From Tissierella sp. MB52-C2 (lineage in GTDB: Bacteria > Bacillota > Clostridia > Tissierellales > Tissierellaceae), in assembly GCF_030931715.1 (NCBI RefSeq), contig NZ_CP133261.1, positions 1,240,001-1,304,000 of the forward strand: a DNA stretch of 64,000 nt, read 5' to 3'. The stretch's first letter is position 1; the number at the start of each line of letters is the position of its first letter. Below the pieces are notes generated by a model. That model ran no database searches and was not told the DNA's origin. It saw only the letters and a program-made list of their open reading frames with translations. Below are positions 41,304-48,034 of the stretch, in pieces. The position numbers and the translations under genes are program-made.

Positions 41304-41332
41304 TTGTAAATTTATTTATATATGCATATAAT
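41304..41332 (+). promoter_or_regulatory. Promoter of the serS T-box transcript
   Basis: TTGTAA (41304-41309), 17-base spacer, TATAAT (41327-41332). It lies immediately upstream of the T-box leader. Confidence 0.7.
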
Positions 41333-41344
41333 ATGCTTAATAGC

Positions 41345-41568
41345 GATGATAAAAACTAAGGTTTATAAATCTCCCAGAGAGCCGGTGGTTGGTGCGAACC
41401 GGTGAGAGGCTAAACTATTCCATTTTTAGAGCTATCGGCGACGAGTCGAAGGGTGTGCCCTTTACAGCACTTTAGAGTGGTCAGTTTTATCTGACAATTT
41501 GGGTGGTACCGCGGATGCTTTCCGTCCCATATAATTTGTATGGGTTTGGAAGGCTTTTATTTTTCTAA
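41345..41568 (+). promoter_or_regulatory. T-box riboswitch (serine)
   Basis: The hallmark T-box GGGTGGTACCGCGG lies at 41501-41514. The stem I apical part shows AGAGAGCCGGTGGTTGGTG (from 41376). The likely specifier is UCC at 41419-41421, followed by the usual A, a short U-rich stretch and GAGCT. The terminator stem GCTTTCC...GGAAGGC (41517-41554) runs into TTTTATTTTT. Uncharged tRNA(Ser) would favour the antiterminator and switch on serS. Confidence 0.92.
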
Positions 41569-41616
41569 ACTCATACTGTTATCTCTATGAAAAGAAAATA
41601 TATGAGGAGGAAAATA

Positions 41617-42897
41617 ATGTTAGATATTAAGTTATTGCGTGAAAACACTGACATTGTAAAAGAAAATATCAGAAAAAAATTTCAGAATGAAAAAATCACA
41701 CTTGTAGATGAAATTATTACTTTAGATACTCAAAATCGGGAAGCAAAATCAAGACGTGATTATCTCAGAAGTAGAAGAAATTCAATTAGTAAAGAAATTG
41801 GCGTATTAATGTCAAAAGGAAAAAAGGATGAAGCTGAATTAGCGAAAGCAGATATAACTGTTATGGCAGATGAACTCGCAGAATTGGAGAGGGAAATTGA
41901 TGATCTTGAAGTTCAGATTCTCAGAAGGATGCTGGTTATCCCCAATATTATAGACCCCACTGTACCAATCGGTAAGGATGATAGCGAGAATGTTGAAATT
42001 GAACGATTTGGAGAGCCTGCTGTACCAGATTTTGAGATACCATATCATGTTGATATTATGGGAAAATTAAAGGGTATTGATCTGGACAGTGCAAGAAAGA
42101 CAAGTGGAAGCGGTTTTTATTATCTTTGCGGTGATATAGCACGTTTGCATTCTGCAATCCTATCCTATGCACGGGACTTCATGATTGACAGAGGATTTAC
42201 CTATTATATACCCCCATTTATGATCAGGGGTAATGTTGTAGACGGTGTTATGAGCTTCTCAGAAATGGAAAATATGATGTATAAGATAGAAGGCGAAGAT
42301 TTATATCTTATAGGCACAAGCGAACATTCTATGATTGGTAAGTTTATTGATACAATTATTGATGAAGAAAAACTTCCTCAAACACTAACGAGTTATTCTC
42401 CTTGTTTTCGTAAAGAGGTTGGTGCTCATGGCATTGAAGAACGTGGTGTATACCGAATTCATCAATTTGAAAAGCAGGAAATGATTGTGGTATGCAAACC
42501 GGAAGATAGTGCAGAATGGTTCGAGAAACTATATAAATATACGGTTGAGTTTTTCCGCACTTTAGATATACCTGTACGTACTTTGGAGTGTTGTTCGGGT
42601 GATTTGGCAGATTTGAAAGTGAAAAGTATAGATATAGAAGCATGGTCGCCGAGACAGAAAAAATATTTTGAAGTTGGTAGCTGTTCTAACTTAGGAGATG
42701 CACAGGCAAGACGTCTTTCTATCCGGATAAAGGGAAAAAATAAAGAAAATTACGTCCCACATACTCTTAACAATACAGTCGTAGCACCTCCAAGAATGCT
42801 GATATCATTTTTAGAAAACAATTTGAAAGAAGATGGTATCATATCAATACCGAAACCATTGCAAATGTATATGGGTGGTAAAGAATTAATCAAATAA
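41617..42897 (+). CDS. serS: Seryl-tRNA synthetase
   Basis: 426 residues. The N-terminal coiled-coil arm (about 25-100) that grips the long variable arm of tRNA(Ser) is visible as charged heptads. Class II motif 2 is FRKEVGAHGIEERGVYRIHQ, and motif 3 is seen around EVGSCSNLGDAQARRLSIRI and NNTVVAPPRMLISFLEN. The enzyme charges tRNA(Ser) with serine. I start at ATG 41617, 6 bases after GAGGAGG; the frame is open from 41587 but that start lacks a ribosome binding site. The T-box leader directly upstream confirms the assignment. The usual motif 3 phrase NGTAxAxxR is replaced by NNTVVAPPR, so this may be a second, divergent serS copy. Confidence 0.94.
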   Translation: MLDIKLLRENTDIVKENIRKKFQNEKITLVDEIITLDTQNREAKSRRDYLRSRRNSISKEIGVLMSKGKKDEAELAKADITVMADELAELEREIDDLEVQILRRMLVIPNIIDPTVPIGKDDSENVEIERFGEPAVPDFEIPYHVDIMGKLKGIDLDSARKTSGSGFYYLCGDIARLHSAILSYARDFMIDRGFTYYIPPFMIRGNVVDGVMSFSEMENMMYKIEGEDLYLIGTSEHSMIGKFIDTIIDEEKLPQTLTSYSPCFRKEVGAHGIEERGVYRIHQFEKQEMIVVCKPEDSAEWFEKLYKYTVEFFRTLDIPVRTLECCSGDLADLKVKSIDIEAWSPRQKKYFEVGSCSNLGDAQARRLSIRIKGKNKENYVPHTLNNTVVAPPRMLISFLENNLKEDGIISIPKPLQMYMGGKELIK

Positions 42898-42909
42898 TTG
42901 TTGTTTATT

Positions 42910-42936
42910 ACCGTCACTTTTGTGGCGGTTTTTTTA
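42910..42936 (+). terminator. Terminator after serS
   Basis: ACCGTCAC (42910-42917) pairs with GTGGCGGT (42922-42929), loop TTTT, followed by a run of T. Confidence 0.85.
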
Positions 42937-42968
42937 TACCCTAAAACAGAAAGAAAGGAATGAGAACA

Positions 42969-43289
42969 ATGCCAAAATATTTCATGTATGGAACATCATT
43001 AGAAGGAATAGAACAGCTAATTATACTGCCGCCCAATTTTTTACCAAAGAGAAGCTGTATAGTCATTAATAATTATTTTAGTTGTGAGAGAGGTTTTAAA
43101 GATTGCAATTGTATTGTAAATGATGTTAGAGATAGATATAATCCTGATTATTGCCTTTGTTTCAAAGAAATATTAACTACTGATGAAATCGAATATAGAA
43201 ATTTGATAAAAGATTATGCAATGGTAGTAAAGATCACGCGTGAAGATAATATTTTAAATTATAAAGAACAAATCCTTCAAATAAAATAA
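42969..43289 (+). CDS. Six-cysteine protein of unknown function with two CxC motifs
   Basis: 106 residues, soluble, no signal peptide. Cysteines lie at 30, 39, 46, 48, 62 and 64; 46/48 (CNC) and 62/64 (CLC) form two CxC pairs, which suggests zinc binding or a redox centre. The N-terminal third (YFMYGTSLEGIEQLIILPPN) is repeated almost unchanged in a decayed copy at 22743 and, more worn, at 60487, each with the same 5' leader. I do not recognise the family. ATG 42969 is chosen because AAAGGA lies 9 bases upstream; ATG 42960 overlaps that site. It directly follows the serS terminator. Confidence 0.7.
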   Translation: MPKYFMYGTSLEGIEQLIILPPNFLPKRSCIVINNYFSCERGFKDCNCIVNDVRDRYNPDYCLCFKEILTTDEIEYRNLIKDYAMVVKITREDNILNYKEQILQIK

Positions 43290-43529
43290 GTATTTGAGGG
43301 TTTTGCTGCTCATAATTTTGATAGTAAAGGTATTGAATGTATTGGTAAAAAGTAAGTATCAAATCATCAAGATAAATTCTGTCTAAATGTATCAATTTAG
43401 AAACATATTTTCCACCAAGGGAGTACTAGATACTTATGGCATCTTTTTCGTATCCTTAAGGAACATTGATATGGTGTGTTTACTTGAAAGTTTCAGGATA
43501 TTTTATCAAAAAGGCTAGTAAGAATACAT
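43290..43529. other. Non-coding flank left of the tnpB element
   Basis: No gene. In particular, the N-terminal half of the nucleotidyltransferase that is interrupted on the right side of the element is not found here. Confidence 0.4.
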
Positions 43530-44922
43530 CCACTTCTATAAGTGGGTGATGAATTGCAATAATTGGCAATAAACACATTGAACAAACTTCTGTTCTGTGA
43601 TAAAATATATTCATAGAATGGAGGTGAAAACAGTGTATTTAACAGTAAAGCAACAAGTTAAAAACCTTACCAAAGAAGAATATCTAATCTTAAGAGAACT
43701 ATCTCATACTGCTAAAAATCTATATAATGTAGCCCTATACAATATTAGACAATATTTCTTTGAAACAGGTGAATATCTTAGTTATGGTAAGAATAATCTA
43801 CTATGTAAAAATAATGAGAATTACAAAATACTAAATAGCAATATGAGTCAGCAAATACTAAAAGAAGTAGATGGAACATTTAAATCATTTTTTGAATTTC
43901 TCAAACTAAAGAAACTAGGTAAATATAATTCTAAAGTAAACATTCCTAAATATCTTAAAAAAGAAGAATTTTTCACACTAATAATTGGATTTGTTAGACT
44001 TAATAATAATAAACTAATACTTCCCTATTCCAATACATACAAAAGGAATCACAAGCCTGTCATAATAACAATACCACCAATATTAAAAGATAAAGCAATA
44101 AAAGAGATTAGAATAGTACCTAAACTATCTGGAAGGTACTTTGAAATTCAATATACCTATAAGGTAGAAGAAGAGCAAAGGGAATTAAATAAGCAAAATG
44201 CACTTTCAATAGATTTAGGAATAAATAATCTGGCAACCTGTGTAACCAATAAAGGCAAATCTTTCATAGTAGATGGAAATAAACTTAAATCCATAAACCA
44301 ATGGTATAACAAACAAATGGCTAAATACCAGAGTATAAAGGATAAACAAAAAATAAAAGGAATAACAAAATATCAAGTAATAATTACTAAAAAGAGAAAT
44401 AATCAAGTCAATGACTATATAAATAAAGCCTGTAGATATATAATTAATTACTGTATCAATAATGATATAGGTACAATAGTCTTAGGATATAACGAAAATA
44501 TACAAAATAAAATAAATATAGGAAAAGTCAACAATCAAAACTTTGTAAATATCCCTATAGGAAATATAAAAGATAAGTTAGACTATCTATGCAAACTATA
44601 CAATATAACCTATATAAAACAAGAAGAAAGCTATACATCTAAAGCAAGTTTCTTTGATAAAGATGAAATACCAACAATAGGAGATAAAACCTCAGAGGGT
44701 TTTAGTGGAAAAAGAATAAAAAGAGGATTATATAAAACAAGTACAGGTACTACATTAAATGCAGATGTAAATGCAGCACTAAATATATTAAAGAAAAGTA
44801 AAGTTGTGGATCTAAGAATCCTATACAATAGAGGCGAAGTGGATACGCCTAAAAGAATAAGGATAGCTTAGCTATCAAACTTCTTCGGAAGCTCCCACTT
44901 CTATAAGTGGTGAGTAGTTCAC
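43530..44922 (+). mobile_element. tnpB-only IS200/IS605-superfamily element
   Basis: The same 16-base palindrome CCACTTCTATAAGTGG occurs at 43530-43545 and 44895-44910, near each end of the tnpB gene, as expected for subterminal hairpins of IS200/IS605-type elements. The right end probably finishes at TTCAC (44918-44922), where nucleotidyltransferase coding sequence begins. There is no tnpA, so it needs a transposase in trans. Exact ends are inferred. Confidence 0.8.
43633..44871 (+). CDS. tnpB: RNA-guided nuclease-like transposon protein TnpB
   Basis: 412 residues. The N-terminal part has the OrfB helix-turn-helix (LRELSHTAKNLYNVALYNIR). RuvC-I is SIDLGINNLAT with D194; RuvC-III is LNADVNAALNI with D378. 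The place where most TnpB proteins have the RuvC-II glutamate (vvEDL) reads IVLGYNENIQ, and the strongly conserved EESYTSKASF (E331, E332) may supply the acid instead. The zinc ribbon cysteines before RuvC-III are absent. This fits a known variant group of TnpB. Start GTG 43633 lies 7 bases from GGAGGTG. The 3' end and right end of the element would encode the guide RNA. Confidence 0.88.
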   Translation: MYLTVKQQVKNLTKEEYLILRELSHTAKNLYNVALYNIRQYFFETGEYLSYGKNNLLCKNNENYKILNSNMSQQILKEVDGTFKSFFEFLKLKKLGKYNSKVNIPKYLKKEEFFTLIIGFVRLNNNKLILPYSNTYKRNHKPVIITIPPILKDKAIKEIRIVPKLSGRYFEIQYTYKVEEEQRELNKQNALSIDLGINNLATCVTNKGKSFIVDGNKLKSINQWYNKQMAKYQSIKDKQKIKGITKYQVIITKKRNNQVNDYINKACRYIINYCINNDIGTIVLGYNENIQNKINIGKVNNQNFVNIPIGNIKDKLDYLCKLYNITYIKQEESYTSKASFFDKDEIPTIGDKTSEGFSGKRIKRGLYKTSTGTTLNADVNAALNILKKSKVVDLRILYNRGEVDTPKRIRIA

Positions 44923-44926
44923 AGAC

Positions 44927-45550
44927 TGGCAGCTTGATGAAGTATTTGACATTAATGGATGGGATTTAAAAAAAGCGCTAAAACAGTTTCACAAGGGAAA
45001 TGCAACATTATTTGAATGGAGTAATTCTCCTATTCTATATAAGACATCAAATCAATGGAATTGGATATATGAAAGAGCTAAGAACTACTTTTCCGTGAAA
45101 GCTGCAGCCTATCATTATTATGGCACTGCTAATAGTACGTATAAACAGTTCTTACAAGAAAAATCGGTAAATTATAAAAAGTACTTTTATGCATTAAGAT
45201 CGTTGTTTGCAGGAAAGTACATACAAAGATATCATTGTCCACCTCCTGTATTATTTGAAGAACTTATGAATAGTATAGATATGCCTTCAGATTTGCGTAA
45301 TGGAATTGAAGAGTTGCTAGAGATCAAAAAAAGGAGTGATGAAAAAGAACAGGGGATGCGAATTCCGGTTATCCATGATTTCATTACAGATGAAATAGTC
45401 AGACAAAAAGCTTATATAGATAGTATTGTAGATGATAGAAATTGTGATTGGAAAGAATTAAATGATGTTTTTTTAAACAGTTTTATTATGGATGATATAA
45501 AGAAAAAGTATAAGGATGGTGAATATAATAAAAAGAATTTTATTAGTTGA
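44927..45550 (+). pseudogene. Nucleotidyltransferase (YcgL-type) truncated by the tnpB element
   Basis: The frame is open from the element's right end: WQLDEVFDINGWDLKKALKQ, LFEWSNSPILYKT, AAYHYYGTANSTYKQFL, YFYALRSLFAGKYIQRYHCP, ending at 45550. This is the C-terminal two thirds of the DNA-polymerase-beta-superfamily nucleotidyltransferase group, whose N-terminal SGSRAxG catalytic motif is missing. A start at GTG 45095 would make an inactive fragment. Its last 35 bases overlap the response regulator gene, so it may have been the first gene of that operon. Confidence 0.82.
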
Positions 45551-46214
45551 GGATGATCGGTTATTGAATCAAACTCTAGCATTTCATTTAACAACAGAAG
45601 GGTATGAAATAATCTCTTCCTATAATATAGCATCTGCTAAAGATAACCTTTCAAAAAACACTTATGATTTGATTATATTAGATGTAAACCTTCCCGATGG
45701 AAATGGTTTTGATTTATGTAAAATGTATAGTAGCAAAACAACAACTCCTATTATATTCTTAACAGCAAATGATATGGAAAGTGATATGCTAAAGGGATAT
45801 GAATTAGGGGGGAATGATTATATTACAAAGCCATTCCATGTTAGTGTATTTTTAAAAAAGATAGGAGTATTATTAAAGAATACTGGCAAAAAGAATATAG
45901 AACATATTTATGATGATGGAAATTTAGTTTTAAACTTTAGCAAACGAACAGCTATGTTACAAGGAGAAAATCTTGAGTTGACTACAGGGGAGTTCAATCT
46001 GTTATATTTATTTGTTGTCAATTACAAAATGGTACTGACAAGAAGTATATTATTGGGAAAACTATGGGATGAAAATGAAAAATATGTGGACGAAAATGCC
46101 CTAACTATGATGATTAGTCGTATTCGATCAAAAATTGAGACTGAGGATAAAAAATATATTAAGACAATTTATGGAATGGGTTATCAATGGATAGGAGATG
46201 CCTATGAAGAATAG
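45516..46214 (+). CDS. OmpR-family response regulator of the second ABC-linked system
   Basis: 232 residues. The receiver domain has E12/D13/D14, phosphoacceptor D56 (ILDVNLPDG), T83 and K105 (TKPF); the usual GADD before it is GGND. The winged helix includes DENALTMMISRIRSKI and IYGMGYQW. The start is ATG 45516 (or GTG 45519) with only a short AAGG upstream, inside the end of the nucleotidyltransferase remnant, so translation may depend on that frame. It overlaps the kinase gene by 11 bases. The likely target is the ABC operon at 47354 through the direct repeat at 47291. Confidence 0.9.
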   Translation: MVNIIKRILLVEDDRLLNQTLAFHLTTEGYEIISSYNIASAKDNLSKNTYDLIILDVNLPDGNGFDLCKMYSSKTTTPIIFLTANDMESDMLKGYELGGNDYITKPFHVSVFLKKIGVLLKNTGKKNIEHIYDDGNLVLNFSKRTAMLQGENLELTTGEFNLLYLFVVNYKMVLTRSILLGKLWDENEKYVDENALTMMISRIRSKIETEDKKYIKTIYGMGYQWIGDAYEE

Positions 46215-47223
46215 AGATTTGTTTGGAATGTCGAGCTTAATAATCATAGGGGTTGTATATCATGTTTCTTTAGCCTTATATTTTTATAATATAAAAGTAC
46301 TGCTACTTTCATTAGTTGCTTATTTTATTATCATATTAGCTTCTTATTATAGCAAGAAAAGAATTGCTAATAAATATATGGATTATATAAATACTTTAAG
46401 TGACTCATTAACTTATTTAATCAATAAGGATTATCAAAGGATTAGTAAACTTCAAATTTTAGATGAAACCTTTGATTCAAAAGTAAATCAAAAAATACTG
46501 CGATTATCGGAAATTTCCCAAGAAGATTTATTACGGGGATTGAAAGAAAGGGAAAATTTGCAAGGTTTAATTTCAGATGTTTCTCATCAAGTAAAAACTC
46601 CTATGACTAATATAAAGATGCTGCAATTAATTTTAGCTAAGGATGAAATATCTAAAGAAAAGAAAGAAAGACTATTAAAATCTATGGATGGACAGTTGAG
46701 TAAAATAGATTTTCTATTAGATTCTATGATTAAAGCATCAAGACTAGAAGCAGGATTGATTCAATTAAAGAAGATTCCATCAAATTTATTTGATACAATT
46801 GCTAAAGCTATTTCTGGTATTACAGTAAAAGCAGAAGCAAGGGGTATAGAAATACTTGTAAACTGCCCAGAGAACTATATTTTATTACATGATCAAAAAT
46901 GGACAGCAGAAGCTTTATTTAATGTATTAGAAAATGCAATTAAATATTCTCCTGAGAATACTAAAATAGAAGTTAAAGTACATAGATGGGAAATATATAC
47001 AAATATAGATATTATAGATAAGGGGAAGGGCATTCCAGAAAAAAACTTTGGGAAAGTATTTCAAAGGTTTTTCAGAGAGGAAAGTAGTTATGATGAAGAT
47101 GGGGTAGGGATAGGACTTTACCTATCCCGGGAGATTATTCAAAAGCAAGGTGGTTACATAAAAGTAGCATCTATTGTAGGAGAAGGTTCAACATTTTCAG
47201 TTTTTTTGCCAAATGATTTATAA
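46204..47223 (+). CDS. Sensor histidine kinase, short-loop membrane sensor
   Basis: 339 residues. Two transmembrane helices near 9-27 and 32-49 with almost no loop between them, then a cytoplasmic linker. H128 in SHQVKTPM is the phosphoacceptor. The N box is FNVLENAIKYSP and the G boxes DKGKGIP and GVGIGLYLSREI. The layout equals the kinase at 12962, a BceS-like design that senses through a partner transporter. ATG 46204 lies 6 bases after GGAG; ATG 46198 is too close to it. A terminator follows, so the ABC genes are a separate transcript. Confidence 0.9.
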   Translation: MKNRDLFGMSSLIIIGVVYHVSLALYFYNIKVLLLSLVAYFIIILASYYSKKRIANKYMDYINTLSDSLTYLINKDYQRISKLQILDETFDSKVNQKILRLSEISQEDLLRGLKERENLQGLISDVSHQVKTPMTNIKMLQLILAKDEISKEKKERLLKSMDGQLSKIDFLLDSMIKASRLEAGLIQLKKIPSNLFDTIAKAISGITVKAEARGIEILVNCPENYILLHDQKWTAEALFNVLENAIKYSPENTKIEVKVHRWEIYTNIDIIDKGKGIPEKNFGKVFQRFFREESSYDEDGVGIGLYLSREIIQKQGGYIKVASIVGEGSTFSVFLPNDL

Positions 47224-47232
47224 TGATTATTT

Positions 47233-47278
47233 TAATACCAATCCTAACTTTTTTGTTAGAATTGGTATTACTTTTTTA
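47233..47278 (+). terminator. Terminator between kinase and ABC genes
   Basis: TAATACCAAT (47233-47242) pairs perfectly with ATTGGTATTA (47261-47270), with an inner TAAC/GTTA extension, followed by CTTTTTT. Confidence 0.85.
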
Positions 47279-47290
47279 AATAAAAAAGAT

Positions 47291-47334
47291 TTTCTGTTAT
47301 ATTTCTGTTAGTTTTACCTGATAAAGTTATATTA
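47291..47334 (+). promoter_or_regulatory. Response regulator box and promoter of the second ABC operon
   Basis: TTTCTGTTA occurs at 47291-47299 and again at 47302-47310, 11 bp apart. A -10-like TATATT lies at 47329-47334, so the second repeat overlaps the -35 position. The design equals that at 13960-14004. Confidence 0.65.
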
Positions 47335-47353
47335 AGAAAAGGGGGAATGTAGA

Positions 47354-48022
47354 ATGAATATATTGGAAGGAATAGATTTGAAAAAATATTATGGAGGAGA
47401 GCCTAATATTGTAAAAGCATTAGACGGAGTAAATTTGACTGTAAAAAAGGGCGAATTTCTTGCAATAGTAGGAACTTCAGGCTCAGGTAAATCTACTTTA
47501 TTAAATCTGTTGGGTGGTTTAGATAATCCTACTTCAGGAAAGGTGATTGTAGCTGGACATGATATTTCTCAATTATCTGATGATGAATTAACTATTTTCA
47601 GAAGAAGAAATGTAGGATTCGTTTTTCAAAACTTTAATCTAGTACCTATGTTAAATCTTTATGAAAATATTGTTCTGCCATTGGATTTAGATGGAGAAAG
47701 AATAGATGAAGCCTATATTGATGAAATAATTAAGTTATTGAATTTACAAGAGAAAAAGCGAAGATTTCCCAATTACTTATCAGGTGGAGAACAGCAAAGA
47801 GGAGCAATAGCAAGAGCCTTAGCAACTAAACCATCTATTATTTTAGCAGATGAGCCTACAGGGAACCTAGATAGTAAAACAAGTGCCGAGGTTTCGGGAT
47901 TATTAAAAAGTACAAGTAAACGATTTAATCAAACTATTGTTATGATTACCCATAATAACGAAATTGCTCAATTAGCTGATCGTATAGTCCGAATTGAAGA
48001 TGGAAGAATTTCTAATAGATAG
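47354..48022 (+). CDS. ABC transporter ATP-binding protein (MacB/BceA type)
   Basis: 222 residues. Walker A GTSGSGKST near 37-45, Q-loop FVFQNFNLVPMLNLYENI, signature LSGGEQQR near 139-146, Walker B IILADEPTGNLDS near 159-171 and MITHNN. It is a LolD/MacB/BceA-subfamily ATPase with the permease gene 12 bases downstream. The start follows AAGGGGGAATG. Its base composition is native AT-rich, unlike the otherwise similar module at 12-17 kb, so the two were probably obtained separately. The predicted role is response to envelope-active compounds. Confidence 0.93.
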   Translation: MNILEGIDLKKYYGGEPNIVKALDGVNLTVKKGEFLAIVGTSGSGKSTLLNLLGGLDNPTSGKVIVAGHDISQLSDDELTIFRRRNVGFVFQNFNLVPMLNLYENIVLPLDLDGERIDEAYIDEIIKLLNLQEKKRRFPNYLSGGEQQRGAIARALATKPSIILADEPTGNLDSKTSAEVSGLLKSTSKRFNQTIVMITHNNEIAQLADRIVRIEDGRISNR

Positions 48023-48034
48023 GGGTGAGAGATT

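Noticed and set aside
41345-41568. tRNA-like or rRNA-like structured sequence
   Set aside because: The GGTGGTACCGCGG motif and terminator identify a T-box leader, not a tRNA; no tRNA or rRNA gene was found in the window.
43530-44910. Repeated CCACTTCTATAAGTGG units as a CRISPR-like array
   Set aside because: Only two copies, 1.35 kb apart, flanking tnpB; they are the end hairpins of the transposable element.
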